A DNA stretch of 38,441 nucleotides from Sphingobacterium sp. (GCA_022712315.1 JALAGS010000208.1:1-38441); one strand, 5' to 3'; shown: positions 30,613-38,315, counted from the first letter of the stretch. Numbers and translations: made by a program. Notes: generated by a model from the sequence alone, not told the origin.

Positions 30613-31296
30613 ATGAACTTTGTGATAATCGTTGCTGCAGGAACTGGGAATAGGATGAATAGCGATCTCCCGAAGCAGTTCCTTGATTTAAATGGCCTGC
30701 CTATTGTTATGCATACAATCAATCGCTTTTCATTATCGGACAGCATATCAGAAGTCGTTTTGGTTATCAGTGAAACCATGGAAAGTTATTGGACTGAATT
30801 ATGCTTGAAACATCAATTTGACAACCCCATACATATTACTTTTGGTGGAAACACTCGTTTTGAAAGTGTAAAAAATGGCATAGACTACATTTATCAGAAT
30901 TTTGATATAGGTCCCAAAGATTATATTGCTGTACATGACGGGGCTCGCCCTATTGTCTCCGACCAACTCATCAGAAAAGCTTTTCAAGGAGCTTACGAGC
31001 ATCAAGCGATCGTGCTGGCACAAAAAAGCATTGAATCCATTCGCATGGGCAATGTATCAACAAATAAAGCAGTGGATAGAAACCAAATCTGGATGATACA
31101 AACGCCACAAGTCTTTCACGGAGAATTATTGCTAAAGTCCTATCAACAAGATGAAGATCCACTTTTTACGGATGATGCTTCAGTTGTAGAAAAAATGGGC
31201 ACGAGTATCTATATTGTTGAAGGCGACTCTAAAAATATTAAAATCACCTATCCCCAAGACTTACAGATTGCTCAACTTTATCTGAATCTAATTTAA
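30613..31296 (+). CDS. ispD: 2-C-methyl-D-erythritol 4-phosphate cytidylyltransferase
   Basis: IspD transfers CMP from CTP to methylerythritol phosphate, the third step of the non-mevalonate isoprenoid pathway. The 227-residue protein opens MNFVIIVAAGTGNRMNSDLPKQFLDLNG, with the nucleotide-binding glycine-rich loop and the catalytic Lys. It also has GGNTRFESVKNGI, IAVHDGARPIVS, WMIQTPQVF and DDASVVEKMG, all conserved. The start ATG lies 30 bases after the queA terminator; no promoter pair is evident. Its stop is only 6 bases from the stop of a convergent small membrane-protein gene, and no terminator separates them. Confidence 0.96.
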   Translation: MNFVIIVAAGTGNRMNSDLPKQFLDLNGLPIVMHTINRFSLSDSISEVVLVISETMESYWTELCLKHQFDNPIHITFGGNTRFESVKNGIDYIYQNFDIGPKDYIAVHDGARPIVSDQLIRKAFQGAYEHQAIVLAQKSIESIRMGNVSTNKAVDRNQIWMIQTPQVFHGELLLKSYQQDEDPLFTDDASVVEKMGTSIYIVEGDSKNIKITYPQDLQIAQLYLNLI

Positions 31297-31302
31297 ATGA
31301 AT

Positions 31303-31458
31303 TTAGGCGTTACCACGAATAACACGTAATAATACGACAATAATTGCTATCACCAACAGAATATGGATGATATTATTTCCAGCTGCATAACCTCCAAAAA
31401 AACTTATCGCCCAAATGATAACCAAGATCACAGCGATGATGTACAATAAATTTCCCAT
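31303..31458 (-). CDS. lmo0937-type small hydrophobic membrane protein (51 aa)
   Basis: This short frame runs from the ATG at 31456-31458 to a TAA at 31303-31305. It encodes MGNLLYIIAVILVIIWAISF, then FGGYAAGNNIIHILLVIAII and VVLLRVIRGNA. Two transmembrane helices separated by a Gly-Gly turn and a basic C-terminus match the widespread lmo0937 family of tiny membrane proteins. Their function is unknown, and several members are linked to stress responses. Upstream, ATACCTA (31473-31479) and TAGGTAT (31493-31499) form a 7-bp inverted repeat. No clear promoter was found. The 3' end nearly touches that of ispD. Confidence 0.85.
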   Translation of the reverse strand: MGNLLYIIAVILVIIWAISFFGGYAAGNNIIHILLVIAIIVVLLRVIRGNA

Positions 31459-31536
31459 TTTCTTATAATTTAATACCTAATTCTATTTTTTATAGGTATA
31501 ACAAAGAAAAAAGACGTATGGTTTTATTTAAATGGA

Positions 31537-32304
31537 TTAGCCTATATCTAACTTCAATCTGTCGTAGGCTAGGAACATATTTTCAGGCAATTCTCTTGAG
31601 ACAGCTTCATGAAGCCCCATTCGATGTCCAATATGGGTAAAATATGTTTTATCGGCACGGATGTCATAGGCAAATTCGATTGCCTCATCCAAAGTTAAAT
31701 GGGAAATATGGGATTCCTTTTGTAAAGCATTTACCACAAGTACGCGGACACCTTCCAACAATTTTCTCGATTCATCGGAGATGAATTTAGCATCGGTAAT
31801 ATAGGCAAAATCTCCTATTCGAAAGCCCAACACAGGCATCTTATAATGCAAAACCTCAATAGGGATGATTTCCTTACCAAATAAAGTCAACGGCACCCCA
31901 GCCTTTATCACCTCCAAATCCAATCTCGGAGCTCCAGGGTATTTAACCTCAGTAAAAGCATAGTAAAATTCACGTCTTAGCGCTTCATGTAGAGCCTCTG
32001 TCCCATAAATAGAAATTGAACTGTGCTGCTGATAATTAAATGCTCTTACATCGTCCAAACCAGCAATATGATCTTTATGGGAGTGCGTCATTAAGACAGC
32101 ATCCAAATGCATAACTTTCTCACGCAGCATCTGATACCGAAAATCAGGACCGGTATCCACAACCAATGTATGTTGATTGTATTCAATAAGAATAGAAGAA
32201 CGCAATCTCTTATCACGTTCGTCGCTAGATTGACAAACCTGACATTGGCACGCTATTACAGGTACCCCTTGTGATGTTCCGGTTCCTAAAAATGTAATTT
32301 TCAA
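31537..32304 (-). CDS. MBL-fold metallohydrolase (PhnP-like)
   Basis: This 255-residue metallo-beta-lactamase-fold hydrolase has the metal-binding motif MTHSHKDHIAGLDDVR. ITDAKFI supplies the bridging Asp and THIGHRMGLHE a late His. The N-terminal part FLGTGTSQGVPVIACQCQVCQSSDERDKRLRSSILI has a CxCxxC-type cluster. This part is like the structural zinc site of PhnP-type cyclic phosphodiesterases. The natural substrate is unknown. The start codon is TTG at 32304, overlapping the TGA stop of the upstream gene (TTGA), which points to coupled translation. No phosphonate genes are nearby. Confidence 0.88.
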   Translation of the reverse strand: MKITFLGTGTSQGVPVIACQCQVCQSSDERDKRLRSSILIEYNQHTLVVDTGPDFRYQMLREKVMHLDAVLMTHSHKDHIAGLDDVRAFNYQQHSSISIYGTEALHEALRREFYYAFTEVKYPGAPRLDLEVIKAGVPLTLFGKEIIPIEVLHYKMPVLGFRIGDFAYITDAKFISDESRKLLEGVRVLVVNALQKESHISHLTLDEAIEFAYDIRADKTYFTHIGHRMGLHEAVSRELPENMFLAYDRLKLDIG

Positions 32305-32573
32305 GCTACAATTTTTGATTTCAATACCTCTTCATATAATGGGAGAAGTTTTTCAGAAATAGCCTCCGAGTCAATTTCAATATCCAGTAATATATTCCAC
32401 AGTGACTGGATTTTTATTTCAAGATTCGAAAACTTATTGACCACTACAACTTTTGTTGTCTCTAACATACAGGCACCTGTGCGAAACGATCCCTTCTCGT
32501 ACCTCACCTTATAACCTTGCTCCTTAAAAAACTCCTCTATCTTAGCTAAACTGCTTTGTGTAAACGGCAACAA
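32301..32573 (-). CDS. conserved hypothetical protein (90 aa) coupled to the MBL hydrolase
   Basis: The protein begins MLPFTQSSLAKIEEFFKEQG and has KVRYEKGSFRTGACMLETTKVVVVNKFSNLEIKIQSL in the middle. No family is recognised, though the mix of helix and strand looks globular. No ATG is available: an in-frame TGA lies at 32601-32603 and the frame opens with two TTG codons (32573 and 32570). AAGGAG at 32579-32584 is a good ribosome binding site 5 bases from the first TTG, unusual in this window and decisive for the start. Its stop overlaps the MBL start (TTGA). The shared context suggests a joint role with the hydrolase. Confidence 0.8.
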   Translation of the reverse strand: MLPFTQSSLAKIEEFFKEQGYKVRYEKGSFRTGACMLETTKVVVVNKFSNLEIKIQSLWNILLDIEIDSEAISEKLLPLYEEVLKSKIVA

Positions 32574-32609
32574 AATCTCTCCTTCTTTTAAATTTCTACC
32601 TCAGTCTCC

Positions 32610-32641
32610 CAAACTTAGATAAATTTGATTTTAAATACAAA
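32610..32641 (-). promoter_or_regulatory. promoter of the 90-aa gene and MBL hydrolase
   Basis: On the minus strand TTTG (32638-32641), exactly 20 bases and TAAGTTTG (32610-32617) match the consensus at every defined position. The transcript would start near 32604, about 30 bases before the TTG start. Confidence 0.75.
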
Positions 32642-32650
32642 TAAAATCAA
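32625..32650 (-). repeat. 9-bp AT-rich inverted repeat at the end of the GT4 gene
   Basis: TTGATTTTA (32625-32633) and TAAAATCAA (32642-32650) are perfect inverted copies with an 8-base loop. They overlap the GT4 stop codon and the spacer of the next promoter. It could be a weak terminator or a binding site. Confidence 0.45.
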
Positions 32651-33789
32651 GGCTGCCAATCAATATCGGCAAGTTTAAGAATTTCACTACCAAAAGTATC
32701 CCAACTGTATTTCCTTTTTTCGTCAATAATATTTGTTCTAAATTGTTGCTCTTTATCATGCTGATAAAATGAAAAAATTCCATCAGCAATTTGACGAGCA
32801 TTTGGTTCCACTACATAACCAACATACTCATTGTGAACCAATTCAGGCAATCCACCGACATTACTGACGATCATTGGCAGATCAAAATGATAGGCAACTT
32901 GAGTAATTCCACTCTGTGTAGCACTGCGATAGGGAAGGACAACACAATCTGCGGCTGAAAAATAACGTCCCACCTCCTGATTTGGAATAAAATCAGTATG
33001 CATAAAAATAAACTCCTCCAGTTTATATCTTTTTATCAGATCTAAATATGGAACTGGGTCACCATAAAATTCACCTGCTAGTAACAATTTCACGCCCAGG
33101 TCGCGAATTCTGGAATCAGCCAATGCCTCCAGCAGAATATCCAAACCTTTATACGGACGAATAAAGCCAAAAAACAAGATAACCCTATCCTGTTGATTAA
33201 TATTTAACAACCTGCGTGCTTCTTTTTTACTCTGATGTGTACCGTAGTTATCGTATAAGGGATGGGGCGTATACACTGCCGGCATTTTAGGAATTAAGAT
33301 CTTCAAGTCGTTTAGTACACTTTTACTCATTGTGAGGCAAGCATCGACGGATTTCAAAAAATAACGAATCAATAGCTTATCCCCCATACGCTGTTCATGT
33401 GGAATTATATTATCAGCAATGCAGATAATTTTAGTATGTTTATTTTTTCGGACTTGTCGTTGGATTGTCCCCAGACACGGCCCAAAAAATGGCATCCAAA
33501 ACCGCACTATAAGCAAATCGTAATTTGCCCTTTTTAGCTCCGTGCCAACACTTAACCAATTAAATGGATTAATCGAATTGACCTTTGTCTTGATACGAAG
33601 ACCAACTGGAGCTGGTTCATCGGAATATTGCGACTTTCCGGGGAAAAGGAAATTGGGGTACTGCAGACTAAAGGAATAGATGTCCACTTCATGACCTAAA
33701 TCCTGAAAATGGGATGCCAATCGTTCATTAAAAGACGCTATCCCACCTCCCCTTAAAGGATACGCAGATCCTAAAATCACAATTCGCAT
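32647..33789 (-). CDS. glycosyltransferase family 4 protein
   Basis: This 380-residue GT-B fold glycosyltransferase opens MRIVILGSAYPLRGGGIASFNERLASHFQDLGHEVDIYSF, the acceptor-side Rossmann fold with the GGG loop. In the C-terminal half, RVILFFGFIRPYKGLDILLEAL is the typical GT4 donor-domain start. FSAADCVVLPYRSATQSGITQVAYHFDLPMIVSNVGGLPELV includes the E/SG-type nucleotide-sugar motif and GGLPE. Such enzymes build surface polysaccharide or glycolipids on the cytoplasmic face. Donor and acceptor cannot be inferred. It begins 6 bases after the GT2 gene, so the two are co-transcribed. Confidence 0.92.
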   Translation of the reverse strand: MRIVILGSAYPLRGGGIASFNERLASHFQDLGHEVDIYSFSLQYPNFLFPGKSQYSDEPAPVGLRIKTKVNSINPFNWLSVGTELKRANYDLLIVRFWMPFFGPCLGTIQRQVRKNKHTKIICIADNIIPHEQRMGDKLLIRYFLKSVDACLTMSKSVLNDLKILIPKMPAVYTPHPLYDNYGTHQSKKEARRLLNINQQDRVILFFGFIRPYKGLDILLEALADSRIRDLGVKLLLAGEFYGDPVPYLDLIKRYKLEEFIFMHTDFIPNQEVGRYFSAADCVVLPYRSATQSGITQVAYHFDLPMIVSNVGGLPELVHNEYVGYVVEPNARQIADGIFSFYQHDKEQQFRTNIIDEKRKYSWDTFGSEILKLADIDWQP

Positions 33790-33795
33790 AGTAAA

Positions 33796-34746
33796 TTAAA
33801 TGACTTTCTCAATTTGATAATCGTTCCTGTCCGAGCTGCTTCTAGAAACCAATTCCGCCAAAAAACCTGTCAAGAATAATTGTGTTCCCAAAATAATCGC
33901 CGTCAGTGCAAAGAAAAATAAAGGCTGGTCTGTTATATCTCTAAATGGTGTACCACTGGCTATGCTCATAAGCTTGTGACAAATCAGATAAATGGAGATA
34001 AATAAACCCGCAAGAAAACTAATCACCCCCATAACACCAAAAAAGTGCATCGGTCTTTTCGAGAACTTGCCAACGAAAAATATGGACAATAAATCCAAGA
34101 ATCCCTTTACAAAGCGACCGGGGCCGAATTTGGTTGTACCGTATTTGCGTGGGTAATGTTGTACAATCTGTTCTTGTATATTCGTAAATCCAGCCCATTT
34201 TGCGATAACGGGTATATAACGATGCATCTCACCATAAACCTCGATGTTCTTAACAACATCTTTTTTATAGGCTTTAAGACCACAATTAAAATCATGCAGA
34301 TTATGAATTCCAGACATCGACCTGGTCACCCCATTAAATAATTTGGTTGGGATTGTTTTGGTCAATGGATCATAGCGTTTTTGCTTCCAACCGGATACCA
34401 AGTCGGCCCCTTTATTTATAATTCGATCATACAGTTCGGGAATCTCATCTGGGCTGTCCTGTAAATCCGCATCCATTGTAATAACCACATCCCCTTGGGC
34501 AGCAGCAAAACCCACATTTAAAGCAGCAGATTTACCGTAATTGCGTCGGAATTTTATAGCCGAAATATTCGTATTTCTTAATTTCAATTCTTCTATAACT
34601 TTCCAGGAATTATCTTTGCTCCCATCATCAATCAAAATAATTTCATACGAAAAATGATTTGCAGCCATGACACGGTCGATCCAAGCTGTCAATTCGGGTA
34701 AGGATTCTTCTTCATTAAATAAAGGAACAACAACAGAAATATCCAT
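33796..34746 (-). CDS. glycosyltransferase family 2, DPM1/ArnC-like with two C-terminal membrane helices
   Basis: This 316-residue GT-A enzyme opens MDISVVVPLFNEEESLPELTAWIDRV. It has ILIDDGSKDNSW, FRRNYGKSAALNVGFAAAQGDVVITMDADLQDSPDEIPEL (the DxD site) and DFNCGLKAYKKDVV. IVQHYPRKYGTTKFGPGRFVKGFLDLLSIFF and two hydrophobic helices (about 230-255 and 275-305) follow. This layout matches polyprenyl-phosphate mannosyl- or glucosyltransferases such as DPM1 and ArnC/GtrB, which load a sugar on a lipid carrier. I take ATG 34746; ATG 34761 is an alternative that adds MINIH. The GT4 gene follows. Confidence 0.92.
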   Translation of the reverse strand: MDISVVVPLFNEEESLPELTAWIDRVMAANHFSYEIILIDDGSKDNSWKVIEELKLRNTNISAIKFRRNYGKSAALNVGFAAAQGDVVITMDADLQDSPDEIPELYDRIINKGADLVSGWKQKRYDPLTKTIPTKLFNGVTRSMSGIHNLHDFNCGLKAYKKDVVKNIEVYGEMHRYIPVIAKWAGFTNIQEQIVQHYPRKYGTTKFGPGRFVKGFLDLLSIFFVGKFSKRPMHFFGVMGVISFLAGLFISIYLICHKLMSIASGTPFRDITDQPLFFFALTAIILGTQLFLTGFLAELVSRSSSDRNDYQIEKVI

Positions 34747-34788
34747 GTGAATGTTAATCATGCTAAAAATGTAGTATTATAATACCAA

Positions 34789-34816
34789 CAAAGGTATTAC
34801 TTTTCAGTAATACCTT
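34789..34816 (-). promoter_or_regulatory. -7 box overlapping an inverted repeat upstream of the glycosyltransferases
   Basis: On the minus strand TACCTTTG (34789-34796) matches TAnnTTTG. AAGGTATTAC (34791-34800) and GTAATACCTT (34807-34816) form a perfect 10-bp inverted repeat with a TTTTCA loop that overlaps it. The repeat could be a weak terminator of the DUF4199 gene, which ends just upstream, or an operator. No -33 element is clear. Confidence 0.45.
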
Positions 34817-34843
34817 ATAGGGTCAATTTTATTTTATTAAACA

Positions 34844-35446
34844 CTAATTGGTCTCTTGTTTAACGACCAATCTTTCTCGTTTTGTTAAAGCTGATAATAG
34901 TAAAGCAAAAACAAATTGAAACATCAATGTGATGGCCAATCCTTTGAACACCTGTCCTAAGGTTATTTTTCCGATAGAATCAACTTGTTTTTCCAGTTCT
35001 GCAATTTTTGAATCAATCACCTCATCTGGCACATTGTTCTTTTCCATATACTCAATTGTAACATTAATCGTATGCGTCACTACCTTTTCTTGCAAAGTTG
35101 GATTAATGAAATTGACATACAGCTGTGTTCCAATTGTGGAAATAATGGTCGAGATAGCAAGCATCATGAATATCGATTTCAAAGCGATGGAAAAATTCCA
35201 ATATCCACCATTTGCTTTCCGAAGAGAGAAAGCAAACAACGCTGAAATAACAACGAAAATACCAGTGTTAACAATAAATGACATCGACATTACTCCCCAG
35301 AAAGAATTTAAGTCTTTGACAACAAACAAGACAACTAATCCGAGAACAAAAGAAATTATTCCTAAGATGACACCATAGATAATACTTTTCTTCTTATCAA
35401 TTACCGCATCAAATCCTATGTTACTTTGATCGATTGAATCTGCCAT
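34844..35446 (-). CDS. DUF4199 domain membrane protein
   Basis: This 200-residue membrane protein has four hydrophobic segments: about 22-43, 48-72, 84-108 and 165-187. The segment KSIIYGVILGIISFVLGLVVLFVV, the following FSLRKANGGYWNFSIALKSIFMMLAIS and the long polar loop VTIEYMEKNNVPDEVIDSKIAELEKQ fit DUF4199, a family mainly seen in Bacteroidetes. No function is known. It is the third gene of an operon after the dihydroorotase-like and acidic 224-residue genes (gap of 4 bases). The conserved neighbourhood with glycosyltransferases hints at a cell-envelope role, which is inference. Confidence 0.87.
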   Translation of the reverse strand: MADSIDQSNIGFDAVIDKKKSIIYGVILGIISFVLGLVVLFVVKDLNSFWGVMSMSFIVNTGIFVVISALFAFSLRKANGGYWNFSIALKSIFMMLAISTIISTIGTQLYVNFINPTLQEKVVTHTINVTIEYMEKNNVPDEVIDSKIAELEKQVDSIGKITLGQVFKGLAITLMFQFVFALLLSALTKRERLVVKQETN

Positions 35447-35450
35447 AAAT

Positions 35451-36125
35451 TTATTTGTTATAGTAAGTACTGATTATTTGGTAAAGGGCGATGTCAAAGG
35501 CTTTATTGTTTGACGCTTCTGCATATTCTTCAAACTGTTTTTCATTAGGTTTCAACTCACTGAAGAAACTCATAATAGGATAGAAAAGTTCATAAACCTC
35601 ACTTCTTGGGTTTAGTCCTTTACCTACTTTTGCGATTTCCGCATATGGACTATCTACGACAATTTGATTGGCAATGATATCTTCATAAATCTCATGCTCG
35701 TCTTGAAATTCATCTTCATCAACCAGCAAAAATTCTTTTAAGAAATCATCCAATTCAGGTTCAATCTCGTCATCCTTGCACTCTCCTAAATAAAGAAAAA
35801 TATTCAACAATTCAGTTCCACGATCTATAGTTTCATCCTCGATTGCTTCCCACTCCTCTGAATCTAGATAATCATCTTCCAGCTTTAGTACATCGTTAGA
35901 AAAAAAGTTCATCAGCAAAAGATCGACATATACCTCACGTAGTTCATCAAACAAAGGATAGTCATCAAAAGATTGATCCAGAAGTTCCAGTTTCTCTAGA
36001 TAACTTGACTCCGTATTGAAGACATTTATGACTTTTTCCAGAAACTCTGAGGCAGTCGAAATTCCATCAACTTTGCCATAATTTAAAATACCTGCCTCAA
36101 CGGCTGCTTTAATATTTGCTTCCAT
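35451..36125 (-). CDS. acidic hypothetical protein (224 aa)
   Basis: I do not recognise a family for this 224-residue protein. It has no signal peptide and no membrane segment, so it is probably cytoplasmic. It is strongly acidic, with clusters such as LKLEDDYLDSEEWEAIEDETIDRGTEL and LVDEDEFQDEHEIYEDI, and appears to be mainly helical. It lies 5 bases after the dihydroorotase-like gene and 4 bases before the DUF4199 gene, so it is read as part of the same operon. A role as partner or regulator of one of these proteins is possible but unsupported. Confidence 0.8.
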   Translation of the reverse strand: MEANIKAAVEAGILNYGKVDGISTASEFLEKVINVFNTESSYLEKLELLDQSFDDYPLFDELREVYVDLLLMNFFSNDVLKLEDDYLDSEEWEAIEDETIDRGTELLNIFLYLGECKDDEIEPELDDFLKEFLLVDEDEFQDEHEIYEDIIANQIVVDSPYAEIAKVGKGLNPRSEVYELFYPIMSFFSELKPNEKQFEEYAEASNNKAFDIALYQIISTYYNK

Positions 36126-36130
36126 GGTTT

Positions 36131-37399
36131 TTAATCGTTTTTTTTGAGTTGATTATTATTGATGACCAATTCGACAGCGCCCATTAACTTCTGTCCGAAT
36201 AGTGGCGAATTTTTTGACTTTGATTTATTCGTTTTTTCATCGAAATTCCAAGATTTCTTCAGGTCAAATACGACAAGATTAGCTGTAGCCCCCTCTTCAA
36301 AACGAGGAACTTCAAGTCCCAAAATCTGCCTAGGTCTAATTGACAAACTATTTACGATTTGCGCCTCATTAAGTCCAGCACGAATCAATAGGGGTAACAC
36401 TGTTTGCAATCCGATAATACCATTTTTTGCAATGTGAAATTCAACATTTTTGAATTCTATTTCCTGCGGTGTATGTTGAGAAACAATAGCATCGATGGTA
36501 CCTTCTTTAACACCTTTGAGTAAAGCTTTAACATCTCCCTTAGTTCGTAAAGGTGGACTCACTTTATAATTACTATCAAAACCGATAATATCTTCGTCAG
36601 TAAAGACCAACTGATGTGCGGCAACATCACATGTCACTGGAAGCCCTTTTGCTTTTGCTTTTTTTATCAAATCAACCGCTTCTGGCGTACTAATAGATGC
36701 AAAATGAATAGGAGCTCCTGTATATTCCGCCAAATAGAGGTCACGAGACACCATTAACGATTCGGCAAGATTGGGAATACCTTTCATTCCTAAATAAGTA
36801 CTCATCGCGCCTTCATTCATTTTGTTTCCACCAGCCATAGACTCATCTTCAGCGTGTGAAAAAATCAATCCATCAAATCCTTTCGCATATAACAATGCTC
36901 GACTCATTAATCCTGCCTGTTGTACACTCCTATTTCCATCACTAAATGCAACGGCACCTGTCTGCTTCATATCGAACAACTCGGCCAATTCCTTTCCTTC
37001 TCTCTTTTTGCTGATTGCTCCAATTGGATGAACATCAACAATATTTCCTTTTGCCGTATTAACAACAAGTGCAACCTCGGAACGACTTTGAATAGCGGGT
37101 TCAGTATTCGGCATTACGGCTACTCCAGTAAATCCTCCCGCAGCAGCTGCCGCGGTTCCAGTTACGATATCTTCTTTGGTTTCTAGTCCGGGCTCTCCAA
37201 AATTGGCATGTAAGTCAAAAAAACCGGGTGCTAAAATCTTTCCTGCACCATCAATGGTCTCAATGTTTTTATCAGCTACTTTGACAGTTTTTCCAATCTG
37301 TGCAATCTTTCCCTTTTCGATCAATACATCAACTTGCTGCTGATGAAATTCGTTACCAGGTAAAATTACTTTAACAGAAGTAATCAATAAGCTTTTCAT
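36131..37399 (-). CDS. dihydroorotase-like amidohydrolase, probably without the usual metal centre
   Basis: This 422-residue protein aligns along its length with type I dihydroorotases, which close carbamoyl aspartate to dihydroorotate in pyrimidine synthesis. Conserved blocks include KILAPGFFDLHANFGEPGLETKEDI, GGFTGVAVMPNTEPAI, SHAEDESMAGGNKMNEGAMS, NYKVSPPLRTKGDVKALL and GTIDAIVSQHTPQE. Several ligands are changed: the first metal motif HxHxR is H64-A-N-F-G, the usual HVS after IH is S235-I-S, and ATDHAPH is VSQHTPQ (Gln308 for Asp). It may be a non-catalytic homologue like the PyrC' subunits that support aspartate transcarbamoylase, so I give no symbol. It leads the operon with the acidic and DUF4199 genes. 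Confidence 0.85.
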   Translation of the reverse strand: MKSLLITSVKVILPGNEFHQQQVDVLIEKGKIAQIGKTVKVADKNIETIDGAGKILAPGFFDLHANFGEPGLETKEDIVTGTAAAAAGGFTGVAVMPNTEPAIQSRSEVALVVNTAKGNIVDVHPIGAISKKREGKELAELFDMKQTGAVAFSDGNRSVQQAGLMSRALLYAKGFDGLIFSHAEDESMAGGNKMNEGAMSTYLGMKGIPNLAESLMVSRDLYLAEYTGAPIHFASISTPEAVDLIKKAKAKGLPVTCDVAAHQLVFTDEDIIGFDSNYKVSPPLRTKGDVKALLKGVKEGTIDAIVSQHTPQEIEFKNVEFHIAKNGIIGLQTVLPLLIRAGLNEAQIVNSLSIRPRQILGLEVPRFEEGATANLVVFDLKKSWNFDEKTNKSKSKNSPLFGQKLMGAVELVINNNQLKKND

Positions 37400-37554
37400 A
37401 TATGAATGTGATTGAAATTAATAGGATACAAATTGTTTGTCGAAGCATGTAGCGTACGCAGTATGAACAAACAGACAGCCGCTTTATCACTATAAATCAT
37501 ATAGCTACAAATAACTTTTTCGCGTGATGCTTGTGATTGCTTCATTTCGAGAAA

Positions 37555-37562
37555 CAAAGTTA
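37555..37562 (-). promoter_or_regulatory. possible promoter -7 box of the dihydroorotase-like operon
   Basis: On the minus strand TAACTTTG matches TAnnTTTG; no -33 element has the right spacing. The leader to the ATG at 37399 would be about 150 bases and contains a 49-codon frame (37396-37545) that ends in an ATGA overlap with the gene. Confidence 0.35.
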
Positions 37563-37614
37563 CAAAATACAAATTTATTAAAGAACATTAAAAATAGATT
37601 TCAACGATCAGTAA

Positions 37615-38184
37615 CTAGGTATTTTCTCCCCACTGATAATGTTTAAATTCAAATCCTGCCAGGCTCAATATACGGTCAACCACAGTTTCTGCTACATCCT
37701 CCAATGTCTTGGGCAAACTATAGAATGAAGGCGATGCAGGACAAATGATCCCTCCAGCCTCCGTAACCAGTTTCATATTTTGAATATGAATAATACTTAA
37801 AGGTGTTTCACGAGTAACCAAAATCAATCGTCTTCGTTCCTTTAGAATTACATCAGCCGCACGCGTTGTCAAATCAGAAGAAATTCCCTGTGCTATTCGT
37901 GATAATGTTCCCATTGAACATGGACAGACAATCATCGTATCATAGTGTGCCGATCCTGAAGCAAAAGGAGCAAAAAAATCACCTTTATCATAAAACTTGA
38001 AAGGTACGTCTTGATAACTCTCATCGCCTAACTCAGCACGCCATACATCCTTCGCATTGTTTGACATCACTATCCCAACTTCTGCAATTTGTGTTCTTAA
38101 TACCAATAGCTTTTTAAGTAAAACTTTAGCGTAGATCGAGCCGCTAGCTCCAGTAATGGCAATAACAATTTTTCTCTTCGACAT
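37615..38184 (-). CDS. ubiX: flavin prenyltransferase UbiX
   Basis: UbiX prenylates FMN with dimethylallyl phosphate to make prenylated FMN, the cofactor of UbiD-type decarboxylases. The protein (189 residues from ATG 38184) opens MSKRKIVIAITGASGSIYAKVLLKKL, with the flavin-binding GASGS. FAPFASGSAHYDTMIVCPCSMGTLSRIAQGISSDLTTRAADVILKERRRLILVTRETPLS contains the CPCS and the phosphate-binding RETP motifs. The frame could also open at TTG 38205, but the ATG gives the typical N-terminus. No ubiD gene is in the window. A structured leader of about 95 bases precedes the gene. Confidence 0.93.
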   Translation of the reverse strand: MSKRKIVIAITGASGSIYAKVLLKKLLVLRTQIAEVGIVMSNNAKDVWRAELGDESYQDVPFKFYDKGDFFAPFASGSAHYDTMIVCPCSMGTLSRIAQGISSDLTTRAADVILKERRRLILVTRETPLSIIHIQNMKLVTEAGGIICPASPSFYSLPKTLEDVAETVVDRILSLAGFEFKHYQWGENT

Positions 38185-38211
38185 CTTTTTAAAATATAAA
38201 AACAAAGCTAT

Positions 38212-38280
38212 AAAAAAAGGGGCGTAGTGAGAAACACCCGACCCTACATCTACCTATGAAAAACATGCCCTTGGGAGGGG
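38212..38280 (-). ncRNA. structured leader or decayed repeat element upstream of ubiX
   Basis: This stretch is much richer in G and C than its surroundings. On the minus strand it begins near AAGCCCCTCCC, carries GGGTCGGGTG (about 38239-38248) opposite CACTACGCCC (about 38225-38234) with eight pairs and two mismatches around TTTCT, and ends in CCCC plus seven T (38212-38218). That resembles an attenuator hairpin inside the ubiX leader. It could instead be a decayed copy of a GC-rich intergenic repeat such as those common in Bacteroidetes, or a separate small RNA. I cannot decide among these. Confidence 0.35.
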
Positions 38281-38285
38281 CTTAA

Positions 38286-38315
38286 CAAAAGTACATCTAG
38301 TTTTTAATTTACAAA
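38286..38315 (-). promoter_or_regulatory. probable ubiX promoter
   Basis: On the minus strand TTTG (38312-38315), an 18-base spacer and TACTTTTG (38286-38293) resemble the Bacteroidetes promoter, with a slightly short spacer. Transcription would begin near 38280, at the edge of the GC-rich element. Nothing is recognised from 38316 to the window end. Confidence 0.5.

Noticed and set aside
30300..30779. 159-codon minus-strand frame spanning queA, its terminator and ispD
   Set aside because: It crosses a strong terminator and two well-supported genes on the other strand.
34929..35378. 149-codon plus-strand frame antisense to the DUF4199 gene
   Set aside because: The membrane-protein frame on the minus strand is well supported; the opposite product is composition-driven.
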